Assembly: GCF_963675905.1 (NCBI RefSeq)
Contig: NZ_OY780936.1
Coordinates: forward strand, 2,613,946 to 2,677,945
DNA from: an uncultured Bacteroides sp.
GTDB lineage: Bacteria > Bacteroidota > Bacteroidia > Bacteroidales > Bacteroidaceae
Length of the DNA stretch: 64,000 bases
Direction of reading: 5' to 3'
Of this stretch, positions 20,075 through 28,443 are shown piece after piece. Within the stretch, counting starts at the first letter, position 1; each line of letters opens with the position of its first letter. Below the pieces are notes generated by a model, which worked only from the letters and a program-made list of their open reading frames with translations, did not search any database and had not been told where the DNA came from. A program made the translations under genes and the position numbers.

Positions 20075-20506
20075 TTATTCTTTTATCACTTTCCATGTGG
20101 ATTGTTCACCTTTTATAGTAACCTTCATCACATAATAACCTGAGGCATAATTACTCATATCTATGTTTGTAGACAATTTGTCAATTTTTTGATGTTTCAA
20201 TAGTCTTCCTAGTTGATCATAAAGCATTAATTCGCCAGAGAATTCATTATCAATGTTGTCAATCTCTAATGTTAAGTTTGTTTTAACCGGATTTGGATAA
20301 AATCTTACTTGCTGTTTTGATATTGATTCTTCTAAAAAATGAGGTGTAGCTTCTTCTTTTTCTATACTTGATCCTTTAGTTGAAAGTATAATGACTCTTT
20401 CAACCCTATTACCGGCAGAGTCATATACATACTTAACTTTTGACTGCCCATATAGTGATATGAATACAATATTAATTAAAGAAATAAGTAGAAATATTTT
20501 TTTCAT
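20075..20506 (-). CDS. Small exported protein with T9SS type A sorting domain, partner of the RHS gene
   Basis: A 143-residue precursor with a signal peptide (ends SLYGQ), a short RHS-like word YDSAGNRVERVI at residues 28-39, and a C-terminal sorting domain (RFYPNPVKTNLTLEI through SGYYVMKVTIKG). It ends 18 bases before the RHS gene starts and is on the same strand, so both are probably one transcript. The RHS protein itself has no such sorting domain. This small protein may help its export or surface display, but that is inference. Confidence 0.7.
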   Translation of the reverse strand: MKKIFLLISLINIVFISLYGQSKVKYVYDSAGNRVERVIILSTKGSSIEKEEATPHFLEESISKQQVRFYPNPVKTNLTLEIDNIDNEFSGELMLYDQLGRLLKHQKIDKLSTNIDMSNYASGYYVMKVTIKGEQSTWKVIKE

Positions 20507-20548
20507 AATGTTGATATTTTATATGTTACCTTAGTATTTATATTATTA

Positions 20549-20944
20549 CTAATCTTCTATATCAAATACACCTTTTAATTTAGTAGTCCCATCAGATAAA
20601 ATGATTGAATATTCAGTTTCTAAACCTATTATGGGAATATATATTGATGTGTTTGATGTTACATCTACATATTCATCATATATAACTTCACCAATACTAT
20701 TAGTTACGAGTATTGAAATATTTTTTTTCTCTACGTTGAAGGCTAGCATTAGATTCCCATTTTCTAGCAAATAGGCTTCTACAAAATAACTCATAGAAGA
20801 AGGGTTACTGTGATGATAAACTTGAGATTTTAAACTAATAGGATGGCTTTCCTTTGTTAAGTTGACTTTTTTTGCTTTTATACAATAGGCTTTTAGTGTG
20901 AAGAAAAATAGCGCTAGAATAAATAAAAATTTAATAGATCTCAT
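20549..20944 (-). CDS. DUF3244-like small exported protein
   Basis: A 131-residue precursor with a signal peptide, and a beta-rich C-terminal half (NSIGEVIYDEYVDVTSN then LETEYSIILSDGTTKLKGVFDI) typical of DUF3244 proteins of Bacteroidales. Function is unknown; the fold resembles a small Ig-like or sorting-domain-like module. It lies 42 bases upstream of the sorting-domain gene and on the same strand, and could be the first gene of the RHS transcript. Confidence 0.65.
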   Translation of the reverse strand: MRSIKFLFILALFFFTLKAYCIKAKKVNLTKESHPISLKSQVYHHSNPSSMSYFVEAYLLENGNLMLAFNVEKKNISILVTNSIGEVIYDEYVDVTSNTSIYIPIIGLETEYSIILSDGTTKLKGVFDIED

Positions 20945-21165
20945 GAGTAATTTTTAATCTTAAAAGTTTGAAATACGTGTTGTTTTTACGTTTGTAAAAT
21001 TAGAGTATTACAGTTTTAAGGACAAATTTTCATCAAAATTAGACGTACTCAGGTATTAAAAATACTTTTGGGTAATAATCTTTTAATCAGCTATTTAAGT
21101 AGTCTATATGTGACAGGTGTGTATGCAGCTATGAAGTAAGTAGTACATATATGCTGAAAAGGTAT

Positions 21166-22818
21166 CTATTTCAAAGAATAAAAGTATTCTTCTAGCGTTT
21201 TATTGGTTTTAGTTAATCCTATTTTTTGATTTATTCTATAGCGTTTAGTTCTTAATGAACCAGGATTTATATTAAGTAAAACTAATAATTCTTCTGGACT
21301 AAGATTGAATCTCAGAAGACAGCAGAATTTTATTTCATCTTCGCTAAGGTTTGGAACTTCATTTTGAAGTTTTTTAGTAAACGAAGGAAATGTTTCATCA
21401 ATTGCCTGTTTAAGAATATTCCAGTCTTCATCTGTTAAAGATGGTTCACCAAATATTCCTTTTACAGCTTTAGCATATTCTTTTTGATTATTTCTTATTT
21501 TAAAATTAGAAAGTAGTTTTATTTTTTGGAAAGTCAATGAACGTGTAAGTAAAAGTTCCTTAACCTCATCCATTCGTTTGTTCATTGTTATAAGTTCACC
21601 TTCTTTTCTTCTCAGTTTAATCTGTTGATCTTGTAATTCAAGTATTAAATTGAGTTCTCTTTTTTTCTTTCGGTTTACATTTAATTGATAAATATAAACT
21701 ACTCCAATGAGGATGGCAATCAAAATTAATACAGTTATTGTTGTTTTCTGACTCTTAATCTTTAAACGTTGGTTTTCGTTTATGATCTGTTCTTTTTCAT
21801 ATTTTTTTTCTATCTCATAAAGTTTGGATGTTTCATTCTGTTCGTTCAGGGAATCTAGATATAAGCCTTGCTGTTCTAAATAGTGTAAGGCTAAAGCTGT
21901 TTTGTTCGTTCTTTTTGCTAATTGATATTGCTGGTAGTTTAAACTTACTTTAGATTCTAAATCTTTTGCATAAGTGGCAAGAATATTTAGGTAAAACCGT
22001 GCTTTATCATATTTATTTTGATAAGTATATAGATTAACTAAAGCTGTGTAGTTTGGTACAATGTCTTTGGGTAGTAGTGAAATATATCTTAAATAATATG
22101 GTTCTGCTAATTCGTATTGTTTTAACTCAGTACGTGCATTCCCTATATAGTTGGCTATTGAGCACATAAATAAGGTATCGTTTAATGATCTTGCTACTGA
22201 ATCTGCCTGAAAATAAAAAGATAATGCCTTTTGTGGTTTTTCGTTTAGAAAATACGTCTGACCAATATCTCTTAATGCGATGCCCCAACTTCGTATATTT
22301 CCAGCCATAAGAAAGAAAGTTTTCGCTTTTACGTAATACACATAGCTCTTTTTTGTTTCATATTGGGCAGTATATAAATCAGCCGTATAACTACTTATAT
22401 ATCCTGATAGGTTATATTCTTTTGCATCAGATGCTTTTTTTAATGCAGATAAATATGAGGATATTGCAAATTTGTAATTGCAATTTTCCGCATAAATTCG
22501 TCCCAAATAGAAAAGACTTTTTGCTTCATCAACAGTTCTCTTTTTTTTCTTGCAATACATTATTGAACGTTTGAGTAGTGCAGTGTCAATTTCAATCTTC
22601 TGGATTAGTTTATCTTGCAACTCGCCTTTTAATATGCAATACTTAGTAATAGATTTATCATTTAATTTTTTTTCTTGCAAAGAATCTTTAAGAATATGAA
22701 GTGCACTATCGGGATATAACTCTTTCAATTTGTCCGCTTTTACCAGAAAAGTATTTTCTTTTGGTTCTGTACATGAAAAAAGAAAAAGTAGTGCCGTTAA
22801 TAAATATATATATTTCAC
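21166..22818 (-). CDS. Membrane TPR signalling protein with C-terminal helix-turn-helix-like domain
   Basis: A 550-residue lipoprotein-like or membrane-anchored protein: N-terminus MKYIYLLTALLFLFSC with a lipobox Cys, TPR repeats to about residue 340, one membrane helix near 357-377 (TITVLILIAILIGVVYIY), then a coiled coil. The C-terminal domain (NLSEDEIKFCCLLRFNLS, then LLNINPGSLRTKRYRINQK) resembles a LuxR-like helix-turn-helix. This layout is common for Bacteroidetes regulators lying beside DUF3244 genes, and it probably senses a periplasmic or cell-state signal. It is on the same strand as the RHS locus, 221 bases upstream, so it may regulate it. Confidence 0.75.
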   Translation of the reverse strand: MKYIYLLTALLFLFSCTEPKENTFLVKADKLKELYPDSALHILKDSLQEKKLNDKSITKYCILKGELQDKLIQKIEIDTALLKRSIMYCKKKKRTVDEAKSLFYLGRIYAENCNYKFAISSYLSALKKASDAKEYNLSGYISSYTADLYTAQYETKKSYVYYVKAKTFFLMAGNIRSWGIALRDIGQTYFLNEKPQKALSFYFQADSVARSLNDTLFMCSIANYIGNARTELKQYELAEPYYLRYISLLPKDIVPNYTALVNLYTYQNKYDKARFYLNILATYAKDLESKVSLNYQQYQLAKRTNKTALALHYLEQQGLYLDSLNEQNETSKLYEIEKKYEKEQIINENQRLKIKSQKTTITVLILIAILIGVVYIYQLNVNRKKKRELNLILELQDQQIKLRRKEGELITMNKRMDEVKELLLTRSLTFQKIKLLSNFKIRNNQKEYAKAVKGIFGEPSLTDEDWNILKQAIDETFPSFTKKLQNEVPNLSEDEIKFCCLLRFNLSPEELLVLLNINPGSLRTKRYRINQKIGLTKTNKTLEEYFYSLK

Positions 22819-22917
22819 TGATACTTGTTTGTTTTTTGCAAAAATAGTAAATATTTATAAGCTTGAACAAAGTTTTATAAGATTGTTTGGAGGTGAGTGT
22901 TGTTTAATAATTAAAAC

Positions 22918-22958
22918 AAAAAGGTTCAGATAGTATAGAAAACTACCCGAACCTTTTT
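22918..22958 (-). terminator. Terminator behind the aminopeptidase remnant
   Basis: AAAAGGTTC and GAACCTTTTTT pair around a 20-base loop, with a T-run on both strands. It lies behind the aminopeptidase fragment (ends at 22997) and before the TPR gene start. Confidence 0.7.
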
Positions 22959-22996
22959 TATTTCTTAATAGAAGAATCTATCTTCAATCGGGAATA

Positions 22997-23491
22997 TTAC
23001 AACTTAATACCAAGCTTATCAGCAATCTCTTTAGGAAGAGCATTCTTGTGAACAAGGATGTTTATGGTTTTATACTTAACAAATGCTTTAGAAGCATACC
23101 AAGTACCTTTGTACTTGTTATCAGTTCCCCATGAATTCTTTACCATATAGTAATCTTTACCGTTCTGATCTTTTGCAATACCGTAGATAAGCATACCATG
23201 ATCGTCTGTTGTTTCCCAATTATCAAAAGCTTCCTGACGCATTTTCTGAGTAATCTCTTTTTCAGGTCTTGGTTTAACAGTCAGTTCCTTGTTCTTTTCT
23301 TCCTTAGTTAAGCCAGTCCAGCGAGCCATGTCCGAGCCGCTTAAATCAGCAGTCTTAATTTCTTCAGGAACTACAGCAATACCGTTGCGGGTAAATCCTG
23401 TTTCGCTAACATCGCTTCCCCATGCTACAGTGTATCCGTTGTTTACAGCATTATCGATTACTGTCATAAACTCATCAAGAGGCAAGTTGTA
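22997..23491 (-). pseudogene. C1-type aminopeptidase (bleomycin hydrolase-like), N-terminal half lost
   Basis: The remaining ~165 residues begin at YNLPLDEFMTVIDNAVNNGY and include the catalytic His (DDHGMLIYG) and Asn (MVKNSWG) of the papain-fold aminopeptidase C/bleomycin hydrolase family. The N-terminal half, including the catalytic Cys, is missing. At about 23490 the sequence switches to the end of an IS21-type element. A reading frame runs 42 bases further (to an ATG at 23533), but those codons belong to the insertion sequence. The protein cannot be active as encoded. Confidence 0.85.
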
Positions 23492-23849
23492 TTGTATATT
23501 TCGGAGTAATCGATACCATTTTTTTCGGTTCAAACGATACCAATTGTTAAAAGGAAGTCGTTTTATTTTGCATTGATTTGAGCATAAATTCCTACCATTG
23601 TCTTTAGAAATAAATCCTAAGGAACGATGGCTAATAAAGTAATCACTATGCTACGAATCAGAAGAATGTTACAGCTGTTAGAGAAAGGTCTTTCTCTACG
23701 AAAAATCAGCAAAGAGTTAGAAATGGGTCGTAATACGATCTCCGATTACCATGCACGAATAGGCAACAGTGGTAAAAGCTATCAGGAGTTACTCTCTTTA
23801 TCGGATAATAGTCTGTCAAAAATTCTATTACCTGTTAAAGATGAGATTC
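23490..23849 (+). mobile_element. Left end of an IS21-family element (fragment)
   Basis: The fragment starts around TGTATATTTCGGAGTAATCG, has two copies of CGATACCA within the first 70 bases (IS21 ends carry such repeated boxes), and leads into the start of an istA-like gene at 23627. It is cut at 23850 by the 164-bp inverted-repeat element; no right end, rest of istA or istB is present. Confidence 0.7.
23627..23849 (+). pseudogene. IstA transposase, N-terminal fragment
   Basis: About 74 residues beginning MANKVITMLRIRRMLQLLEK with a helix-turn-helix (GLSLRKISKELEMGRNTISDY) typical of IS21-family IstA. At 23850 the frame runs into the inverted-repeat element and ends after 41 unrelated residues at 23971. 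The catalytic DDE core is absent. Confidence 0.75.
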
Positions 23850-24013
23850 GGTTCTTCGTCACTTTAGGTGCAAGCAAACAGTTTCAAATGCTTATCCAAT
23901 CAAGATTCTACATGCTATTTGATAAGCCATTTATTGAATCTGATAAAAAGACTGCAAAACACCAGAACTAAAAGGCTTAACCTAATATCTTGCACCTAAA
24001 GTGACGAAGAACC
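23850..24013. mobile_element. Complete 164-bp inverted-repeat element (MITE-like)
   Basis: The two ends are 25-bp perfect inverted repeats: GGTTCTTCGTCACTTTAGGT plus five bases at the left and its complement ending GACGAAGAACC at the right. The ends start with GG and resemble ISL3-type termini. No transposase lies between, so it fits a non-autonomous element moved by a transposase elsewhere. I see no clean target duplication. Half of a second copy lies at 11659-11746. Confidence 0.75.
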
Positions 24014-24062
24014 TGAAATCGGATAGGAGGTGATGGATTATTTCCATCACCGACCTTCCACA

Positions 24063-24092
24063 CCACCGTACGTGCCGTTCGGCATACGGCGG
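24063..24092 (-). ncRNA. Group II intron domain V
   Basis: Minus-strand CCGCCGT, AT bulge region, GCC, GAAC tetraloop, GGC, ACGT and ACGGTGG fold into the ~30-base domain V hairpin that forms the ribozyme active site. The 5' strand contains CGC, as in class C introns. It starts a few bases behind the reverse transcriptase stop. Confidence 0.75.
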
Positions 24093-24100
24093 TTCCTTAT

Positions 24101-25504
24101 TTACGATGCCACTTTACGGTAATAATCCATCAGACAAGGATAGCCCGCTTTGCTAAGGTTTTCGTTGCTTATAGCTTCCTTCAGGATTTGACATCTAGCC
24201 ATGCGCCAGTAGCTTTTACGGGCATTGGAAAAACTCAAAGCACGAACTTTGTCTATCCCACAACGAATCAAATTATCGGAACGGGTCTTTATCTTCTTCC
24301 AGTATTTCCATATACACATACGAAGCCGACGACGGAGCCATTGATCTATTCTCTTCAGATGGTTTTGCATGTCTGCCAGTTTGAAGTATTCAATCCAGCC
24401 ACGAATGAATTGATGAAGTTCGTATTTGCGTTTATCGTATCCCATACCATTACTGCGACCTGTCAGCTCTTTCAATCGGGCTTTCAGTTTTGCATAACTT
24501 TTGGGGTGTACAGATAAGCGAAATCCTCCTTTGATATTATAAAAGGAATAACCTAAGAACCTCATGCCCCGCACATATCCTGCTTTCGTTTTCTCTCGGT
24601 TTACCCTCAGAAAGAGGGTTTCTTCGATAAAACAAATGATGTGCTTCATCGTACGACTGGCAGAGCGTTTACTTTTGCAAAATATCATGCAATCATCTGC
24701 ATAGCGGACAAATGGATGTCCTCGGTGTTCCAGTTCTTTGTCCAGTTCATTGAGCATTATATTGCTCAGTAGCGGACTAAGGGGACCACCTTGAGGAACT
24801 CCCCGACTGCTTTTCTCAAATTTATGACCAATTATAACTCCCGCGCGGAGATATTTATGGATAAGAGAAATCACTCTCCCATCTTTTATCCTGCGGGAAA
24901 GAATTTCTATCAGCTTGCTTTGGTTGACTGTATCGAAAAACTTCTCCAAATCTAAATCTACGGCATATTTATTACCTGCATTAATATAACTCTGGGCCGT
25001 TTGCAGCGCTTTATGCGCACTGCGTTTCGGACGAAAACCGAAGCTGTTGTTACTGAATTCACGTTCATAAATCGGAGACAAAACTTGTGATATGGCTTGT
25101 TGAATAAGACGGTCAACTACGGTAGGGATACCAAGCTGGCGTTTCTTGCCATTGTCCTTAGGGATTTCTACCCTACGAACAGGATTAGGATGGTAATAAC
25201 CAGCCATTAAAGATGTTACCAGTTTATCTTTATGGAGTTTCAGAAACGGAAGAAGTTCTTCTGTTTCCATTTTATCGACACCTCCACTGCCACCATTCGA
25301 TAGGACCTGTTTATAAGCCTTGTTCAAATTGGCAGGCGACAATATACGTTCCAGTAAATCATCTTTTGTAAAATGCACTTCCGTGAGGTTGTTTTCAGTA
25401 ATCCCTATAAAAGTCTGCACTCCCACATAGCCTTCGGATTCCGTCCTATTCTTTTGCGGGCAGCTATCATTCACTGCTGATATTTTCTGCATTCTTCCCT
25501 TCAT
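24101..25504 (-). CDS. ltrA: Group II intron reverse transcriptase/maturase
   Basis: A 467-residue intron-encoded protein. It makes cDNA from the spliced intron at the target and helps splicing. Fingers/palm motifs are visible: GIPTVVDRLIQQAISQVLSPIYE, NSFGFRPKRSAH, DLDLEKFFDTV, RGVPQGGPLSPLLSNI and the catalytic YADD at residues 268-271. A GIIM maturase domain (RFLGYSF onward, and HQFIRGWIEYF) follows. No HNH endonuclease domain is present, as expected for class C. The gene occupies intron domain IV. The N-terminal 35 residues before TKDDLLERILSPANL are variable; ATG at 25504 is taken as the start. Confidence 0.92.
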   Translation of the reverse strand: MKGRMQKISAVNDSCPQKNRTESEGYVGVQTFIGITENNLTEVHFTKDDLLERILSPANLNKAYKQVLSNGGSGGVDKMETEELLPFLKLHKDKLVTSLMAGYYHPNPVRRVEIPKDNGKKRQLGIPTVVDRLIQQAISQVLSPIYEREFSNNSFGFRPKRSAHKALQTAQSYINAGNKYAVDLDLEKFFDTVNQSKLIEILSRRIKDGRVISLIHKYLRAGVIIGHKFEKSSRGVPQGGPLSPLLSNIMLNELDKELEHRGHPFVRYADDCMIFCKSKRSASRTMKHIICFIEETLFLRVNREKTKAGYVRGMRFLGYSFYNIKGGFRLSVHPKSYAKLKARLKELTGRSNGMGYDKRKYELHQFIRGWIEYFKLADMQNHLKRIDQWLRRRLRMCIWKYWKKIKTRSDNLIRCGIDKVRALSFSNARKSYWRMARCQILKEAISNENLSKAGYPCLMDYYRKVAS

Positions 25505-25922
25505 AAGGTTACATTCATTTACTTCTCACTTAGATAAGGTTCAGACCTTCCCCGAGTAGTCGATTTAAATCGGGTACTATGTCATCGGCTGACTTCTCAC
25601 AGCAATTGTTATCCGTGTTTCTGAAAAAAAAACATCCACACGTCCGTGAGATCTCCCGTGGTAAGATGCATAACCTTCATCCCATGTAACTGCAACATTT
25701 ACACGCTGACTTCCCGGGTAGTTATTGGACTTCGTTTTGTTTTGCAAACTCATCCAAATCAGCTTTGCCTAATGTTATTCGTATTCCTCAGTTCGGGACT
25801 TTGCCGCAAGCTTCCTTCAGATTCGCCTCACGGTCGACACCCTTGCTATTGGCTAATGGTTGGTAACTACCGACCCCCATAACGGACTCACACCGTCAAG
25901 TTACACACCATGCACGGCGCAC

Positions 25923-25960
25923 AAAAAAACAGGCAGATAAAATCAGATTTATCCGCCTGT
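25923..25960 (-). terminator. Terminator of the mtaB-mgsA operon and intron insertion site
   Basis: ACAGGC/GCCTGT with a second short stem (GATAAA/TTTATC) forms a hairpin, followed on the minus strand by seven T residues. The group II intron begins at the very next base. Confidence 0.85.
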
Positions 25961-25986
25961 ATTCTTTATTATTAAAGCTATGTGTA

Positions 25987-26511
25987 TTAATGACCTTTGC
26001 TTACTTTTCTCTTTTCTACGTTTTCAACAGCTTCTGTTACCAGAGGTTTATTTTCAAAACGTTTTGCATAAGTAGAATAATCAGGACGAGTACGTTGATA
26101 TTCAGGATCAACGAACAGCGGACTGGAAATAATATGATCGGCAGTAGAACGGTTACAGCAGAATACAATATTTTCAACTCCTGCCAAACGGGTTAATGCC
26201 TTTACGTCAGTGTCATGAGGTTGCAGAGTCATAGGGTCAGTGAAGAAGAACAGATAGTCAATTTCACCATCCACAATGCGAGAACCCATTTGTTGGTCGC
26301 CACCAAGCGGACCAGATTTTAATATTGTGATATCCCATTCTATATCAGGGTGCTTTTCTTTCAGAGCTTCGCGAATCAACGTACCGGTAGTTCCTGTACA
26401 ATAAAACTTATGACCCATCATTAGCTCAGAGTTCCAGATAACCCATTCAATAAGGTCTTTTTTCATACCATCATGAGCTACCAGACCAATCTTTCTAACT
26501 AGTTTTTCCAT
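25987..26511 (-). CDS. mgsA: Methylglyoxal synthase
   Basis: Cytoplasmic enzyme that turns dihydroxyacetone phosphate into methylglyoxal and phosphate. Family landmarks are GLVAHDGMKKDLIEWV at the N-terminus, the phosphate-binding GTTGTLIREAL, and LKSGPLGGDQQMGSRI with FFFTDPMTLQPHDTDVKAL, which include the catalytic aspartates. I take ATG at 26511 (MEKLVRKIG) over a TTG two codons earlier. It is the last gene of an operon with a glycosyltransferase, an acyltransferase and mtaB. Confidence 0.95.
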   Translation of the reverse strand: MEKLVRKIGLVAHDGMKKDLIEWVIWNSELMMGHKFYCTGTTGTLIREALKEKHPDIEWDITILKSGPLGGDQQMGSRIVDGEIDYLFFFTDPMTLQPHDTDVKALTRLAGVENIVFCCNRSTADHIISSPLFVDPEYQRTRPDYSTYAKRFENKPLVTEAVENVEKRKVSKGH

Positions 26512-26518
26512 AATCAAT

Positions 26519-27556
26519 TTATTTTAAGTAAAATCTATCTATTTGAGAGAAATATTTCTTCCCTCTCAAATAATAGTGCACTAAAATACTCTTTTTTATC
26601 TGTTCGGGAATAATCTGGAGAGAACTTTTTTCCAAATTTTCTTTTCGGGATGGTCTAAAATCCTTTCTGATAGCACGATATTCTTTGCGGGCTTGTAGCA
26701 CAGCTGTCATATTTGCCACTCCACCTTTTAACAAAAAGGAAAAGGCTGCCACGTAATCTAACATACAGCGCACGGTCATTACATACCTTAAATCGTTCTC
26801 TGGAAGATTTTTATATAGCATTAAAAGATTATTCCTGAAATTAAGGAATGTCTTCCTTGGGTTTTCTTTTTTAAGAGTAGCCCCTCCCACATGATATACT
26901 ACGCTTTGGGGTACACAAACCAGACCTCTTCCACGACTTCTCAACCGCCAGCAAAGATCAATCTCTTCCATGTGAGCAAAGAAACGCCCGTCTAATCCTC
27001 CAACATTCCAATAATCGGCCGATCGGATAAAAAGCGATGCTCCGGTAGCCCAGAACACGGGAATAATATCATTATATTGTCCATTGTCTTTTTCAACCAC
27101 GCCCATGATACGTCCCCTGCAGAAAGGATATCCAAAATGATCGATATATCCTCCGCAAGCACCGGCATATTCAAAATAATCCTTTTGTCGCCAGCTTAAA
27201 ATCTTTGGCTGGCAAGCTGCCACTTCAGGATGAGCATCCAGATAAGTAATCATTGGTTCCAACCAATGTTCCGTTACTTCTACATCCGAGTTAAGAAGAA
27301 CGTAATATTCTGCCTCAATCTGAGCCAAGGCTTTATTATACCCATCTGCAAAACCATTGTTTTCTTTCAGTACAACCTGCTTTACAGAGGGGAATTCTTC
27401 ATTTAGTACGGCCAGTGAATTATCAGTAGACCCATTATCGGCCACATAAACATCGACTCCGCTTAGTGCAGAATAACTTATAACAGAAGGAAGAAACTTA
27501 CGAAGCATCTCACTTCCATTCCAATTCAATATAACTACAGCAACTTTATTCATCAT
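26519..27556 (-). CDS. Family 2 glycosyltransferase
   Basis: A 345-residue GT-A-fold glycosyltransferase beginning VAVVILNWNGSEML, with VYVADNGSTDNSL and the DxD-like LLNSDVEV (about residues 93-100) that binds the metal and nucleotide sugar. The layout resembles rhamnosyl- or dTDP-sugar transferases (RHSRG-type WRLRSRGRG and the following GGATLKKENPRKT). Its start overlaps the end of the acyltransferase gene by four bases, so it may act on the same surface lipid or polysaccharide. The sugar and acceptor are not evident. Confidence 0.88.
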   Translation of the reverse strand: MMNKVAVVILNWNGSEMLRKFLPSVISYSALSGVDVYVADNGSTDNSLAVLNEEFPSVKQVVLKENNGFADGYNKALAQIEAEYYVLLNSDVEVTEHWLEPMITYLDAHPEVAACQPKILSWRQKDYFEYAGACGGYIDHFGYPFCRGRIMGVVEKDNGQYNDIIPVFWATGASLFIRSADYWNVGGLDGRFFAHMEEIDLCWRLRSRGRGLVCVPQSVVYHVGGATLKKENPRKTFLNFRNNLLMLYKNLPENDLRYVMTVRCMLDYVAAFSFLLKGGVANMTAVLQARKEYRAIRKDFRPSRKENLEKSSLQIIPEQIKKSILVHYYLRGKKYFSQIDRFYLK

Positions 27557-28440
27557 TCCACATTTTGACGTTTATGTTTCCAGCGCTTATGAGACCAGAA
27601 CCAATATCCGGGTTCACGGATTATTGTTTGTTCCACTTTACGTACAAACATCTCCGTAATCTCTCCTTTAGTAGTCTGCTTGGGGAATTCCACCATCAGT
27701 TCGAATATAGCTTCGCAATAACCTCGTTTTTCTTTTTTCAGCTCACAATAAAAAACAGGAAAATCCATCATGCGGGCAATGCGTTCTCCTCCATCCATAA
27801 AAGAAGTTTCCTGATTCAGGAAGTTTGTCCAGAAATGAAGACTGTTTTTATTTGGAGACTGATCGGCAATGAGCCCTAACACCAGCTTTTCCCCTTCTTT
27901 TCTAGCCTTTATAACCTCTTTTACCGCTTCGTGTTTAGGAACATTATAGCCTCCAAAACGAGAGCGGGCACGTTTAAACAGTTCATCAATGTATTTGTTC
28001 TTGATAGGTTTATATACCTGCATAGGGATATCTCCCTCTTTCATGAAGGAGCCTATGGAAACAGTCCACTCATAATTTGCATAGTGAGGCATCATTATAA
28101 TAATTCCTCCATACTTCTCTAACATTTCAAGATACTGCTCTGTGTTCTTAAATGTAATCCGGCGAAGTAGCTCATCTTTAGAAAGAAATGGCATCTTTAC
28201 ACTTTCAAGCATATAATCACAGATATAGTGATAGAACTTACGCTCTATAGCTTTTAAATCGTCTGCTGATTTCTCAGGAAAAGAGTTTCGCAGATTCTGT
28301 CGCACAACCTTTTTCCGGTAACCAACAACCTTATACATGAATACATACAGAAGATCAGAAAATTTATAGAGCACATTAAAAGGCATGATGGCGATCAACC
28401 ATATACCTAAATATGCAAATATGTAGACTAACTTCGACAT
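27553..28440 (-). CDS. Lipid A biosynthesis acyltransferase (LpxL/HtrB family)
   Basis: A 295-residue inner-membrane protein of the lysophospholipid acyltransferase type, adding secondary acyl chains to lipid A. An N-terminal membrane segment is followed by the HxxxxE-type catalytic motif in MMPHYANYEWTVS and by GLIADQSPNKNSLHFWTNF, where the family normally has a DQ motif. It ends WFWSHKRWKHKR, typical of the family. It lies four bases from mtaB and overlaps the glycosyltransferase gene, all one operon. Confidence 0.92.
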   Translation of the reverse strand: MSKLVYIFAYLGIWLIAIMPFNVLYKFSDLLYVFMYKVVGYRKKVVRQNLRNSFPEKSADDLKAIERKFYHYICDYMLESVKMPFLSKDELLRRITFKNTEQYLEMLEKYGGIIIMMPHYANYEWTVSIGSFMKEGDIPMQVYKPIKNKYIDELFKRARSRFGGYNVPKHEAVKEVIKARKEGEKLVLGLIADQSPNKNSLHFWTNFLNQETSFMDGGERIARMMDFPVFYCELKKEKRGYCEAIFELMVEFPKQTTKGEITEMFVRKVEQTIIREPGYWFWSHKRWKHKRQNVE

Positions 28441-28443
28441 CTG

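Larger units (their letters stand above)
24018..25922 (-). mobile_element. Group II intron, class C type
   Basis: On the minus strand the element starts with GTGCGCCGTGCATGGTGTG (group II 5' consensus GUGYG) at 25922, immediately after the T-run of the mgsA terminator. It contains an intron-encoded reverse transcriptase, domain V at 24063-24092 with the CGC triad of class C introns, and a domain VI hairpin (GGTGATGGA/TCCATCACC) near 24025-24055. The 3' end falls at about 24018 (..CCGAT), a few bases from the inverted-repeat element. Insertion just behind a terminator hairpin is the hallmark of class C introns. All parts look intact, so it may be mobile. Confidence 0.85.
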
